64,000 bases of DNA from Couchioplanes caeruleus (GTDB taxonomy: Bacteria > Actinomycetota > Actinomycetes > Mycobacteriales > Micromonosporaceae), in NCBI RefSeq assembly GCF_023499255.1, contig NZ_CP092183.1, forward strand, positions 751,501-815,500. The letters run 5' to 3'. Numbering within the stretch: position 1 is the first letter of the stretch; each line of letters opens with the position of its first letter. Positions 44,648 to 53,966 of the stretch are shown here, one piece after another. The position numbers and the translations under genes were made by a program. Below the pieces are notes generated by a model. That model did not search any database. It was not told the origin of the DNA and worked only from the letters and a program-made list of their open reading frames with translations.

Positions 44648-45939
44648 ACCTGCTCAGCGTCGGAGCGTCGTACCGCACCGCGGGGGTCGGCACGCTCGAA
44701 CGCCTCACCATCGCCGGCCCGGACATCCCGGCTGTGCTGCAGAAGCTCGTCGCCCAGCCGTACGTCGGCGAGGCCGTCGTGCTCTCCACCTGCAACCGCG
44801 TCGAGGTGTACGCGGCCGTCTCCGGCTTCCACGGTGGCCTCGGCGACGTCTGCGCCGTGCTCGCCGAGGAGTCCGGGATCAGCGCCAGCGAGCTCGCCGG
44901 CCACCTCTACGTGCACTACGACGAGGAAGCGGTGCGCCACTCGTTCCGCGTCTCCTCCGGCCTCGACTCGATGGTCGTCGGCGAGGCGCAGATCCTCGGG
45001 CAGCTGCGCGACGCGTACCACGCCGCGACCGAGGCCGACACCGCCGGCCGGCTCCTGCACGAGCTCATGCAGCAGGCGCTGCGCGTCGGCAAGCGGGCCC
45101 ACGCCGAGACCGGCATCGACCGGGCCGGGCAGAGCGTGGTCACCGCCGCGCTCGAGGTCGCGGCCGGCTCGCTCGGCGGCGACCTGACCGGCCACCCCGG
45201 CCTCGTGATCGGCGCCGGTGCGATGGGCGCGCTCTCCGTCGCCACCCTCACCCGCTCCGGCGTCGGGCCGCTGCAGATCACCAACCGTGGCGCCGAACGG
45301 GCCGCGCGGCTCGCGGAGGCGTACGGCGCCACCGCAGTGCCGTTCGCCGATCTCGACGCCGCCCTGCACGAGGCCGACCTGGTCGTCTGTGCCACGGCGT
45401 CCACCGAGCCCGTGCTCACCGCGGACCGGCTCGCCGGCCGGGAGCGCCCGCTGGTCGTGCTCGACCTCGCCGTGCCGCGCGACGTGGCGCCCGAGGTCGC
45501 CGAGCTGCCCCAGGTGACCGTCGTCGACATCGACGGGCTCGCGGCCAACCGCCGGGCCATGCCCGCGGCCGCCGAGACCGCCGCCGTCGAGCAGATCGTG
45601 GCGAGCGAGGTCGACCACTTCCTCGCCTGGCTGCGGGGCGCCGAGATCGCACCGACCGTCGCCGCGCTGCGTACCCGCGCCGACGACGTGGTCACCGCCG
45701 AGCTGCGCAAGCTGTCCGCGCGCCGGCCGGAATTCACCGAGGAGCAGCGGGCCGACGTTTCCCGTACCCTGCACCGGGTCGTCCAGCAACTGCTGCACTC
45801 GCCGACCGTACGGGTCCGGCAACTTGCGGCGGAGCCGGGCGGCGACCAGTATGCGGCGCTGTTGCGGGAGTTGTTCGACCTCGACGTTCCGCACGCCACC
45901 CAGGCCGACGCCGTACCCGAGATCGGAGGACAAGCGTGA
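44644..45939 (+). CDS. hemA: Glutamyl-tRNA reductase
   Basis: 431 residues, full length. It reduces glutamyl-tRNA to glutamate-1-semialdehyde with NADPH, the first step of C5 tetrapyrrole synthesis. The catalytic Cys is in VVLSTCNRVEVYAAVSGFHG (about residue 50), tRNA/substrate binding in SSGLDSMVVGEAQILGQLRD, and the NADP domain in GLVIGAGAMGALSVATLTR. The C-terminal dimerisation helix ends near LLRELFDLDVP. GTGA overlap with rex links expression to redox state. Confidence 0.96.
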   Translation: MNLLSVGASYRTAGVGTLERLTIAGPDIPAVLQKLVAQPYVGEAVVLSTCNRVEVYAAVSGFHGGLGDVCAVLAEESGISASELAGHLYVHYDEEAVRHSFRVSSGLDSMVVGEAQILGQLRDAYHAATEADTAGRLLHELMQQALRVGKRAHAETGIDRAGQSVVTAALEVAAGSLGGDLTGHPGLVIGAGAMGALSVATLTRSGVGPLQITNRGAERAARLAEAYGATAVPFADLDAALHEADLVVCATASTEPVLTADRLAGRERPLVVLDLAVPRDVAPEVAELPQVTVVDIDGLAANRRAMPAAAETAAVEQIVASEVDHFLAWLRGAEIAPTVAALRTRADDVVTAELRKLSARRPEFTEEQRADVSRTLHRVVQQLLHSPTVRVRQLAAEPGGDQYAALLRELFDLDVPHATQADAVPEIGGQA

Positions 45940-46865
45940 GCTCCCCGCTGCGCCTCGGAACCCGGGGCAGCGCCCTCGCCCTCGCCCAGTCACAGATGGT
46001 CGCGTCCGCGGTCACTGCTGTCTCCGGCGTGCCGGTCGAGCTGGTGCCCATCGTGACCCCGGGGGACCGCTCGTCCGCCCCGGTCGCCCGGCTCGGCGTC
46101 GGCGTGTTCGTGTCCGCCCTGCGGGACGCCCTGCTGGCGAACGAGATCGACTTCGCCGTGCACTCGTACAAGGACCTGCCCACCGGGGAGCACCCCGGAC
46201 TGCACATCGCCGCCGTGCCGCAGCGCGAGGACCCGCGCGATGCTCTCATCGCCCGCGACGGGAAGACGCTTGCGGAGCTCCCGCCGGGCGCCACCATCGG
46301 CACGGGGGCGGTGCGCCGAATCGCGCAACTGCATGCCTTGGGCCTACAGTTGCAGGTCACGCCGATCCGAGGCAACGTCGACAGCCGCATCGCGCGAGTG
46401 CTCGGCCCCGAGGCCGACCTCGACGCAATCGTGCTGGCGCGGGCCGGCGTGGCGCGTCTCGGCCGGGTCGCCGAGATCACGGAGACGCTGGACCCGATGC
46501 TCATGCTGCCCGCCCCGGCTCAGGGTGCGCTGGCGGTGGAGTGCCGGTCCGGCGACGCAGACCTGGTCGAGCTGCTGGGGGCGCTCGACCATGCACCGTC
46601 CCGCGCCGCCGTCACGGCGGAACGGGCGATGCTCGCCACGCTCGAGGCCGGGTGCTCCGCCCCGGTCGCGGCACACGCCGAGCTCGCCGAAGGCGAGCAC
46701 GGCGACGAGATCTACCTGCGCGGTGCGGTGATCAGCCCGGATGGGGCCCGAGCTGTCCGGCTGTCGCGCACCGGAACGCCCGCCGACGCGGCGGAGATCG
46801 GCAAGGCGCTCGCCGCCGATCTCCTCGAAGACGGCGCCGACACCCTGATGGGGAGCACAGAATGA
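45936..46865 (+). CDS. hemC: Porphobilinogen deaminase (hydroxymethylbilane synthase)
   Basis: 309 residues. It polymerises four porphobilinogens on a dipyrromethane cofactor. Motifs are LRLGTRGSALALAQSQMVA, VHSYKDLPTGEHPG, IGTGAVRRIAQLHAL, IRGNVDSRIARV, and the cofactor cysteine in LEAGCSAPVAAHAEL (about residue 240). GGAGGA at 45925-45930 precedes the GTG at 45936, which overlaps the hemA TGA. The stop overlaps the next ATG (ATGA). Confidence 0.96.
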   Translation: MSSPLRLGTRGSALALAQSQMVASAVTAVSGVPVELVPIVTPGDRSSAPVARLGVGVFVSALRDALLANEIDFAVHSYKDLPTGEHPGLHIAAVPQREDPRDALIARDGKTLAELPPGATIGTGAVRRIAQLHALGLQLQVTPIRGNVDSRIARVLGPEADLDAIVLARAGVARLGRVAEITETLDPMLMLPAPAQGALAVECRSGDADLVELLGALDHAPSRAAVTAERAMLATLEAGCSAPVAAHAELAEGEHGDEIYLRGAVISPDGARAVRLSRTGTPADAAEIGKALAADLLEDGADTLMGSTE

Positions 46866-48448
46866 CCACCCGCACCGCCCGCAACCGCGCCGGACGCATC
46901 GCGTTCGTCGGCGCCGGACCCGGCGACCCGGGGCTGCTGACGCGCCGGGCCCACGACACCCTCGCCGACGCCGACCAGGTCGTCTACGACCGGGGCGTCC
47001 CCGAGTCGCTGCTCGCGGCGATCAAGGCGGAGGCCAAGGAGGACACCCAGTTCAGCCCGGCCGAGGGCGCGCCCGGCGACGTCGCCAAGGTGCTGCTCTC
47101 GGCGGCGAAGTCCGGCCTGTCCGCCGTGCACCTCGTCGCCGGCGACCCGTTCGGGCACGAGGCCGTGGTCCGCGAGGTGCAGGCGGTCGCCCGCACGGCC
47201 GTGCACTTCGAGGTGGTGCCGGGCCTGGGCCAGGCGGAGGGCGTCGCCACGTACGCGGGCGTGCCGTTGCCGGGCGTCCGCACGGTGGCCGACATCGACG
47301 ACGTGGCGGCCCTCGACTTCGACGCGCTCGCCGCGGCGGCCCAGAAGGGCTCCTTCGCGGTGGCGGTGGACGCCGGAGACCTCGCCGCGGTCCGCGACGG
47401 CCTGCTCGCCGCGGGCGTCGAGCCCGGCACGGCGGTCGCGGTGACCGGCGACGGCACCGGCGAGACCCAGTACACGACCACCTCCACGGTCGACAGCTTC
47501 GTCGCGGCGGCGCTCGGCTTCACCGGCCGCGTGGTGCTGACGGTCGGCTCGGAGGTCGCCGAGCGCGACAAGCTGAGCTGGTGGGAGAACCGCCCGCTGT
47601 ACGGCTGGAAGGTCCTCGTGCCGCGCACCAAGGAGCAGGCGGGGGCGATGAGTGCCCGGCTGCGGGCGTACGGCGCCATCCCGTGCGAGGTCCCGACGAT
47701 CGCCGTCGAGCCCCCGCGCACCCCGGCGCAGATGGAGCGCGCGGTCAAGGGCCTGGTCGACGGCCGCTACGCCTGGGTGGTCTTCACCTCGGTCAACGCG
47801 GTCCGCGCGGTCTGGGAGAAGTTCGCCGAGCACGGCCTCGACGCCCGCCACTTCGGCGGCGTGAAAATCGCCTGCATCGGTGAGGCCACGGCGGACGCGG
47901 TCCGCGACTTCGGCATCCAGCCCGAGCTCATCCCGTCCGGCGACCAGTCCAGCGAGGGCCTGCTGGCCGAGTTCTCCCCGCACGACGAGATCCTGGACCC
48001 GGTCGGCCGGGTGCTCCTGCCCCGCGCCGACATCGCCACGGAAACCCTCGCGGCCGGCCTCATCGAGCGCGGCTGGGAGGTCGACGACGTGACGGCGTAC
48101 CGCACGGTCCGCGCCGCCCCGCCGCCGGCCGACATCCGCGACGCCATCAAGTCGGGCGGCTTCGACGCAGTCCTGTTCACGTCGTCCTCGACGGTCCGCA
48201 ATCTGGTCGGCATCGCCGGCAAGCCGCACGCCCGCACGGTGGTCGCGGTGATCGGCCCGAAGACCGCGGAGACGGCCACGGAGTTCGGCCTGCGAGTGGA
48301 CGTCCAGCCGCAGCACGCCTCGGTCCCCGACCTCGTCGAGGCGCTCGCCTCGTACGCGGTCGAGCTCCGCGAGAAGCTGGCCGCCATGCCGGCGAAGCAG
48401 CGCCGCGGCTCAAAGGTGCAGGGCCCGACGGCGCTTCGGTTCCGCTGA
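46862..48448 (+). CDS. hemD: Fused uroporphyrinogen-III methyltransferase-like/uroporphyrinogen-III synthase
   Basis: 528 residues. The N-terminal half (about 1-235) is a CobA/CysG-type methyltransferase (IAFVGAGPGDPGLLTRRAHD), and the C-terminal half (about 245-510) is HemD (VLVPRTKEQAGAMSARLRAY, WVVFTSVNAVRAVWEKF, LPRADIATETLAAGL, VLFTSSSTVRNLV). This fusion is usual in actinobacteria (Rv0511). The methyltransferase half lacks the usual KGGDPFVFGRGGEE loop, having LVAGDPFGHEAVVREV, so methyl transfer may be weak or lost. Coupled to hemC by ATGA. A repeat-rich gap separates it from hemB. Confidence 0.93.
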   Translation: MTTRTARNRAGRIAFVGAGPGDPGLLTRRAHDTLADADQVVYDRGVPESLLAAIKAEAKEDTQFSPAEGAPGDVAKVLLSAAKSGLSAVHLVAGDPFGHEAVVREVQAVARTAVHFEVVPGLGQAEGVATYAGVPLPGVRTVADIDDVAALDFDALAAAAQKGSFAVAVDAGDLAAVRDGLLAAGVEPGTAVAVTGDGTGETQYTTTSTVDSFVAAALGFTGRVVLTVGSEVAERDKLSWWENRPLYGWKVLVPRTKEQAGAMSARLRAYGAIPCEVPTIAVEPPRTPAQMERAVKGLVDGRYAWVVFTSVNAVRAVWEKFAEHGLDARHFGGVKIACIGEATADAVRDFGIQPELIPSGDQSSEGLLAEFSPHDEILDPVGRVLLPRADIATETLAAGLIERGWEVDDVTAYRTVRAAPPPADIRDAIKSGGFDAVLFTSSSTVRNLVGIAGKPHARTVVAVIGPKTAETATEFGLRVDVQPQHASVPDLVEALASYAVELREKLAAMPAKQRRGSKVQGPTALRFR

Positions 48449-48479
48449 TGATGTGAGCTGGGCCGGACGCGCGAACGGT

Positions 48480-48757
48480 GCGTCCGGCCCAGCTGCTTTT
48501 CCGGGCCGGCTGGTCTGGCTGTTTCTCCGGGCCGGCTGGTCTGGCTGCTTTCTCGGGCTGGCTTTTTTCGGGCCGGCTGTTTCACCGGTGCCGTCGCGAT
48601 GCGGTGGTCCTGGCTGTTCTACCGGCTGTCGCGGTGCGGTCGGCTGGGCCGTTTCCAGCCTGTCGCGGTGCGGTCGGCCGGGCTGTTTCCGGCCTGTCGC
48701 GGTGCGGCGGGCCTGGCCGCTTTTCGGTCTGCCGCGGTGCGGCGGTGGGCCTGGCTG
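48480..48757. repeat. Degenerate tandem repeats between hemD and hemB
   Basis: Two families occur: a 40-base unit around GGGCCGGCTGGTCTGGCTG at 48487-48560, then a unit of about 42 bases around CTGTCGCGGTGCGGTCGGC (48615-48740), four copies. An open frame runs through into hemB but lacks a ribosome site; the gap of about 320 bases otherwise holds nothing but the hemB ribosome site. Confidence 0.8.
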
Positions 48758-48769
48758 AGGGGAGTTCGC

Positions 48770-49759
48770 ATGTCTTACCCGGACATCCGCCCGCGCCGGC
48801 TGCGGCGCACGGCTGCGATGCGGCGGCTGGTCGAGGAGACCCGCGTGTCGCCCGCCGAGCTGGTGCTGCCGCTCTTCGTCAAGGAGGGCCTCACCGAGCC
48901 CCGGCCGATCTCGTCGCTGCCCGGCGTCCTCCAGCACTCGCGCGACTCCCTGCGCAAGGCCGCGCACGAAGCCGTCGGCGCGGGCGTTGGCGGCCTGATG
49001 ATCTTCGGCGTGCCCACGGCCGAGAACAAGGACGAGACCGGTTCCCGCGGCATCGACCCGGACGGCATCCTCAATGTCGCCATCCGGGACGTCGTCGCCG
49101 AGGTCGGCGACGCCACGGTCGTCATGAGCGACCTGTGCCTCGACGAGTTCACCTCCCACGGCCACTGCGGCGTCCTCACCGCCGACGGCACGGTCGACAA
49201 CGACGCCACCCTCGACCTGTACGCCCGGATGGGCGTGGCCCAGGCCGAATCCGGTGCCCACGTCGTCGGCCCTTCCGGCATGATGGACGGCCAGGTCGGT
49301 GTCGTCCGGCACGCCCTCGACCAGGCCGGCCACCAGGACGTCTCGGTCCTTGCGTACGCGGCCAAGTACGCCGGCGCCTTCTACGGCCCCTTCCGCGAGG
49401 CCGTCGAGTCCACCCTCCAGGGCGACCGCCGCACCTACCAGCAGAGCCCCGGCAACATCCGCGAAGCCCTGCGCGAGGTGGACCTGGACGTGGCCGAGGG
49501 CGCGGACATGATCATGGTCAAGCCGGCGCTGCCGTACCTCGACGTGGTGGCCGCGGTCCGCGACCGGGTGACCGTGCCGGTCGCCGCCTACCAGGTCTCC
49601 GGCGAGTACGCGATGGTCGAGGCGGCCGCGGCCAACGGCTGGATCGATCGCGAGGGCGTGATGCTGGAGACGCTGACGTCGATCAAGCGGGCCGGCGCGC
49701 AGGTCATCCTGACCTACTGGGCCGCGGAAGCCGCCCAGTTGCTGCGCAGCCGGTACTGA
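48770..49759 (+). CDS. hemB: Delta-aminolevulinic acid dehydratase (porphobilinogen synthase)
   Basis: 329 residues. It condenses two 5-aminolevulinates into porphobilinogen. The two lysines of the Schiff-base site are in [17 protein letters not shown] and [17 protein letters not shown]. The metal loop reads [19 protein letters not shown]: one zinc cysteine of the DxCxC pattern is Asp, as in enzymes that use Mg or mixed metals rather than structural zinc at that site. GAGGGGAG (48757-48764) fixes the ATG at 48770; the in-frame extension upstream is repeat DNA. Confidence 0.95.
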   Translation: MSYPDIRPRRLRRTAAMRRLVEETRVSPAELVLPLFVKEGLTEPRPISSLPGVLQHSRDSLRKAAHEAVGAGVGGLMIFGVPTAENKDETGSRGIDPDGILNVAIRDVVAEVGDATVVMSDLCLDEFTSHGHCGVLTADGTVDNDATLDLYARMGVAQAESGAHVVGPSGMMDGQVGVVRHALDQAGHQDVSVLAYAAKYAGAFYGPFREAVESTLQGDRRTYQQSPGNIREALREVDLDVAEGADMIMVKPALPYLDVVAAVRDRVTVPVAAYQVSGEYAMVEAAAANGWIDREGVMLETLTSIKRAGAQVILTYWAAEAAQLLRSRY

Positions 49760-49781
49760 CCCAGCCGGCCGGTTCAGACAC

Positions 49782-50015
49782 TCAGCCCGGGGGCTCGGTC
49801 CTGGCCGGTCCGGGCGTTTCACCGCCTTGCTCGGGCCGGTCGCTGTAGCGCTGCTCGCCCGGCTCCCACGGCTGGTCGGGTGAGCCCTTGTTCTGCCTCT
49901 TGGCGGACTCCCTGGTCGGGTCCGCTTCCTCGGCGGACTCCCTGGTCGGGTCCGCTTCCTCGGCGGGCGCTCCGGCGTTGCGGGAGGCTTCGACGTCCAG
50001 CGGCTCGTCTGTCAT
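49782..50015 (-). CDS. Small acidic hypothetical protein with a duplicated segment
   Basis: 77 residues, Glu/Pro/Gly-rich, with EEADPTRESA repeated twice in tandem (30 bp in the DNA). No signal peptide, membrane helix or recognised domain; probably disordered. The ATG at 50015 has no strong ribosome site. Convergent with hemB and only 22 bases from its stop. It could be a real small protein or a chance frame. Confidence 0.45.
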   Translation of the reverse strand: MTDEPLDVEASRNAGAPAEEADPTRESAEEADPTRESAKRQNKGSPDQPWEPGEQRYSDRPEQGGETPGPARTEPPG

Positions 50016-50129
50016 GCGAGGCACGCTACCCGCCTGTCGACCGCCGATTCCGGTTGTCCACAACGCGTGAGTATCCACAGGGCACTCGGCGGCCTCGCCG
50101 CGAATCCGGCATCCTCGGCGCGTGCTCAA

Positions 50130-50334
50130 GCCCCCATCAGCCCCTCGTCAGCCGGCCGCTCGTCTGGCTGGCGGGACCGGCCTTGCCCTTCGTCAGCTGG
50201 TCGCTCGCCTGGCTGGCCGGCCCGGCCTTGCCCTTCGTCAGCTGGTCGCTCGCCTGGCTGGCCGGCCCGGCCTTGCCCTTCGCCAGCTGGTCGCTCGCCT
50301 GGCTGGCGGGACCGGCCCGGCCCTTCGTCGGCCG
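50130..50334. repeat. 45-bp tandem repeats, about four copies
   Basis: A 45-base unit around CTTCGTCAGCTGGTCGCTCG is present about four times, two copies nearly identical. The unit is a multiple of three, so long frames run through it, but no ribosome site or codon pattern supports a gene. It fills most of the 50016-50394 gap together with the hairpin at 50344-50382. Confidence 0.85.
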
Positions 50335-50343
50335 GCCATGAAC

Positions 50344-50382
50344 ACAGCTGCCGGGCCCACGCGAGGCGGACCCGGCAGCTGT
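50344..50382 (-). terminator. Hairpin terminator after the secreted nuclease gene
   Basis: A perfect 12-bp stem ACAGCTGCCGGG/CCCGGCAGCTGT (50344-50355 with 50371-50382) has a 15-base loop, 12 bases past the minus-strand stop at 50395. Confidence 0.8.
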
Positions 50383-50394
50383 AGGCCGTACCGG

Positions 50395-52809
50395 TCAGTC
50401 GTCGTTCTTGATGACGCCCGTCGCCGACGGGTCGGTCTGACGGACGTCGCCGAGGCCGGCGACCACGAGCGTGAGCTTCTCGTCCGGCTCGCGGAGCCGG
50501 TCGCCGCGCACCTTGACGGTGAAGGTCACGCCGGTCTCACCCGCGGGGATCGACTTGCACCCGAAGTAGGGGTCGAAGTCGACGACCGGCCACGCCGAGC
50601 CGGGCACCGCGGTGGCGCACACCGTGAGCGGCTGGCTCAGCGGACGCGACAGGGTGACGGGGAAGCTCAGCGCCGTCGTCCCGCTGTTGCCCTCGGCCAC
50701 GGCGGCGTCGGCCGTGGTCAGCGCCGCCTTCGACTGGAAGCGGGCGATCTGCGGGTCGTGGTCGCTCGAGCCCTTGGAGCCGTTGGCCTCGTCCTCGGCC
50801 GCCCAGTCCGCGTTGATGTGCGCGGCCCGCATCTCGATCAGGTCGCCGTGCAGGGCGTCGTTGACGAAGAGGTTGTCGAGCGTCTGGGCCTGGCCGTCGA
50901 ACACGTACGAGTACGCCGACGAGGGCGCGTCCGCCACCAGGTCATCCCAGAGGTTGTGCAGTCCGGCCTCGTAGAGCGGCCCCAGCTGGTCGGCCGGCTT
51001 GGCGGGAACCGGCTCGTCCGGCCGCGGGAAGACGTTCAGGTCGCCGCCGTACGCGATCCGCGCGTGCGGGTGGGTCGCCCCGATCGCCGTCGTGATCGCA
51101 GCACCGTAGGTCGCCTGTTCCCGGCGCTGGCCGACGCGGCTGTCCGGACCGGAGCTGTAGTGGTTGCTGATCGCCCACAGCTGGAAGTGCTCCGAGGCGC
51201 CCGGCGCGGCCTTCACGTCGAAGAGTGCCACCTGGGGCGCCCGGGTGAAGACGTTCGCACCGTCCACGCCGGTGGACCGGTCCACGTCGGCGGGAAGCAC
51301 CGCGTTGAGAGCCTTCGGGTTGGACACGTCGGCGTTACCGGCGAGCGGCGTGCCCCGGTACTGCACCTGCGGCGCCGAGCCGAGGATCGGGTCATCCGCG
51401 GGGGCGGCCGCGAGCGACAGCCGGTCGGTGCGGTAGAGGAACGCCGCCGTGATGCCACGCGCGTCCGCGCCGGTGCGGTCGAACGCCGCCGCGTACGCCG
51501 GCCCGCCCGCGTTCTTGATCGTGAGCGCGAGGTCCTGCAGCGTGTCCGGCTGCCCGTCCGCGTTGTTCGTGTCCCCGCAGCTCAGCGCCGTTCCCGAGAC
51601 CGTGCAGATGTCCTGGTCCTCCGCTTCCTGCGCCAGGATGACGTCCGGCGAGTGCATGCTGTTCACGATCTGGTCGGCCAGGTTCCCCAGCTTCTCGGTG
51701 TAGGCGGCCTCACTCGCCGGCACGTAGTCGAACGGCGGGCTGACCCCGGGGCACCCGGAGTTGCCCGTGAAGTCGCAGCCGTCGAACGGGTCGTCGCGGT
51801 AGTCGTACAGGTTCTCGACGTTGTAGGTGGACACCGCGAACTCGGAGCCGCGCTTGGCCGGCTTGGGCGGGTTGTTCTTCGACGGGTCGGCGCCCGCCGC
51901 GAACTCCGCGGTCGACGGCTGGATCCCGTACTTGTTGAAGGCGTAGTAGACGCCGCCGACCGCGTCGGCCGACAACGTGTCGAAGGTCTTCACCGGCGGC
52001 AGCAGGGTGCTGTTGTCACCGGCGGTCGCCTTGACGCCCATCGGGCCGAGCAGGATGCGGTCGCCGTTGCCGTTGTCGAAGCGGGCCGGGTCGTCGTCCA
52101 GCGGGTGAGCGTCGCGGAAGGCCCGGCGCGCGTACGGGTCGGCGCGGTCCAGCAGCGGGTCGTCCTTGTCGACGACCCAGATCTCGGCGTCGGCCGTGTC
52201 GCTGAAGACGTTGCGGCCCGACACGGCGCCGGAGCCCGCGCGCACCCGCAGCTGCATGCCCTCGTGCTGCTCCCAGAACAGGTCGGCGGCGGCCACGTCG
52301 ACCGGCGGCGTCGCGTCGTCGACCTGGACCTCGCTCATCGGTACGCCCGAGGCGAGCTTCGTGACCAGCGAGGCACTGGAGAGCTGGGTCAGCGAGTAGT
52401 ACTCGGACACCCGCGCCTTGACCACGATCTCGTCGCCGACCGTGGGCACGTAGCCGCCGACCAGCGACGTGAACGAGCCCATGAACACGAAGATGCCGTC
52501 GGAGCTGGCCGGGTCACCGTCCTCGGTGCCCTTGCGGCTCTGCAGGAAGAAGCCGTTCTGGTCGGCGCCCGCGGCCGTTCGCGCCAGTGTGCGCTGCGTG
52601 ACGACACCGCGAACCTCGTACAGGGCGCTGCTGGTGCCGTTGCCGGACGGGTTCGCCAACGGGGAGCGGTGGGTGCGGGGCGAGGATGTGGTGCTGCCCT
52701 GCACCGCGCCGACCGACAGGGGTTCGTCAGCCGCCCGTGCCACGCCTGGGATCAGCACAGCCGTCAGAACGGGGGCGACAAGAACGGGCAATATGCGTGG
52801 GTAGCGCAC
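50395..52809 (-). CDS. Secreted endonuclease/exonuclease/phosphatase-family nuclease with Calx-beta domain
   Basis: 804 residues, similar in layout to ExeM/NucH-type extracellular nucleases. A signal peptide (RILPVLVAPVLTAVLIPGVA, cleaved near ARAAD) leads to an OB-fold-like region (about 45-290, VGDEIVVKARVSEYY) and the EEP catalytic domain (about 315-680). Catalytic segments are FAVSTYNVENLYDYRDD, VILAQEAEDQD, LWAISNHYSSGPDSR, IAYGGDLNVFPRPDE and NGSKGSSDHDPQIARF. A Calx-beta domain (about 695-804) follows with a calcium-binding pattern. It would degrade extracellular DNA or RNA for phosphate. GGAGG precedes the GTG. Confidence 0.9.
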   Translation of the reverse strand: MRYPRILPVLVAPVLTAVLIPGVARAADEPLSVGAVQGSTTSSPRTHRSPLANPSGNGTSSALYEVRGVVTQRTLARTAAGADQNGFFLQSRKGTEDGDPASSDGIFVFMGSFTSLVGGYVPTVGDEIVVKARVSEYYSLTQLSSASLVTKLASGVPMSEVQVDDATPPVDVAAADLFWEQHEGMQLRVRAGSGAVSGRNVFSDTADAEIWVVDKDDPLLDRADPYARRAFRDAHPLDDDPARFDNGNGDRILLGPMGVKATAGDNSTLLPPVKTFDTLSADAVGGVYYAFNKYGIQPSTAEFAAGADPSKNNPPKPAKRGSEFAVSTYNVENLYDYRDDPFDGCDFTGNSGCPGVSPPFDYVPASEAAYTEKLGNLADQIVNSMHSPDVILAQEAEDQDICTVSGTALSCGDTNNADGQPDTLQDLALTIKNAGGPAYAAAFDRTGADARGITAAFLYRTDRLSLAAAPADDPILGSAPQVQYRGTPLAGNADVSNPKALNAVLPADVDRSTGVDGANVFTRAPQVALFDVKAAPGASEHFQLWAISNHYSSGPDSRVGQRREQATYGAAITTAIGATHPHARIAYGGDLNVFPRPDEPVPAKPADQLGPLYEAGLHNLWDDLVADAPSSAYSYVFDGQAQTLDNLFVNDALHGDLIEMRAAHINADWAAEDEANGSKGSSDHDPQIARFQSKAALTTADAAVAEGNSGTTALSFPVTLSRPLSQPLTVCATAVPGSAWPVVDFDPYFGCKSIPAGETGVTFTVKVRGDRLREPDEKLTLVVAGLGDVRQTDPSATGVIKNDD

Positions 52810-52862
52810 GAAGCCTCCACAACGGAGCTTGAAAAGGGGTACGCCGACCCTAAAGGCCCAGG

Positions 52863-53885
52863 TCAGTCCGTGGGTTCCAGTCTCTGTACCAGTTGCGCAA
52901 CGTCGGCGATGTATTCGTACCAGTCCCGGTCGGACTGGAAGCCCAACTCGGCGTTAACCTTCAGCATCGACTCGCTGTGCTGCGCGTTCCAGGTCTGCAC
53001 CTCGCCCAGACCCGGCTCCGCCGTCCGCAGCTCGAGCAGCATCCGGGCCTTGATCGCCCGGTCGATCCCGTAACCGCGATGTTCACGCACGACGATGGTG
53101 TCGTACTGGTCGGCGCGTTCCGGATGCTGCGCCGGCACGACCAGCTCCGTCAGGCCGGCAACCGTCCCGGTCGCCTCATGGATCGCGAGCACGATGTACG
53201 GCTTGAGCCCACGCCGGTGCAGCGTGTCGAGGCTGTCGCGCAGTCGCTGCGGATCGGACGAGCTCGGGCGCAGGTCCAGGTCGTTGTCGTCGCCGTCCTG
53301 ACCCTCGAGCTTCGCCTGCGCGTACGCCTCCAGCAGGCTCTCCGGCGGGCCGCCCGGGTGGTACTCGACGCGGTACCCGGCGCTGATGCCGCTCGCCATC
53401 GCGCTCAGGGCGCTCCAGTCCACGCTGGACAGGCTCAGCACGCTGCGCGTCTCCACGTACTCCTTCTCGAAGCCCAGCGCCTCGTAGAAGGGGATCGCCG
53501 GGGTGTCACCGATCGCCTCGACGCCGATCGACGAGAACCCCTCGAGGTACGCGCGGCGGGCCGCGACCGCGACCAGTTGCTGACCGAGGCCGCGGCGGCG
53601 CAGATCGGGGTGCACGAGCACCTCCAGCACGCCGATGTCACCCAGCAGCAGGAGGGTGACGTGCCCGAAGACCTTGCCCGTGCCCTCGGGCAGCCGGTCG
53701 TCCTCGGCCACCCAGCTGATCCGGCGCTCGCCCGGCATCGTCTCGGCCAGGTACTCCCTGACCTGCACGTCCTGCCACGGTGGATCGTCCGGGAGATCCG
53801 CTGCGAGCACGTCGTTCAGCGTCTCCACGAGCGATCGGATCTCCTCGTCCGACGCGGACCGGGGATCCCATTCACGCACCCTCAC
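52863..53885 (-). CDS. Double-domain GNAT N-acetyltransferase
   Basis: 340 residues with two GNAT domains in tandem. The N-terminal one is intact: VLEVLVHPDLRRRGLGQQLV (RxxGxG acetyl-CoA loop) and IPFYEALGFEKEYVE. The C-terminal one is partial, with DTIVVREHRGYGIDRAIKAR and HSESMLKVNAELGFQSDRDW. The general layout resembles mycothiol synthase MshD, but key identity is not evident, so substrate is open. GTG at 53885; an upstream start at 53912 is possible. It ends 54 bases from the nuclease start and may be co-transcribed. Confidence 0.82.
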   Translation of the reverse strand: MRVREWDPRSASDEEIRSLVETLNDVLAADLPDDPPWQDVQVREYLAETMPGERRISWVAEDDRLPEGTGKVFGHVTLLLLGDIGVLEVLVHPDLRRRGLGQQLVAVAARRAYLEGFSSIGVEAIGDTPAIPFYEALGFEKEYVETRSVLSLSSVDWSALSAMASGISAGYRVEYHPGGPPESLLEAYAQAKLEGQDGDDNDLDLRPSSSDPQRLRDSLDTLHRRGLKPYIVLAIHEATGTVAGLTELVVPAQHPERADQYDTIVVREHRGYGIDRAIKARMLLELRTAEPGLGEVQTWNAQHSESMLKVNAELGFQSDRDWYEYIADVAQLVQRLEPTD

Positions 53886-53966
53886 CCGTACAGCTTGCCG
53901 GTATCTCGACATTCAGGGAAGTGCCGGGGGAGCAAATGTACGCGACCCGTCACTGTGGGTGGTCCG

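Noticed and set aside
48599..48769. N-terminal extension of hemB by 57 codons
   Set aside because: It is translated minisatellite, and a strong ribosome site places the start at 48770, matching the conserved start of the family.
48449..48769. Riboswitch (cobalamin or other) upstream of hemB
   Set aside because: No conserved riboswitch core seen; the region is tandem repeats.
50130..50334. CRISPR array
   Set aside because: The 45-bp units abut with no spacers; this is a minisatellite.
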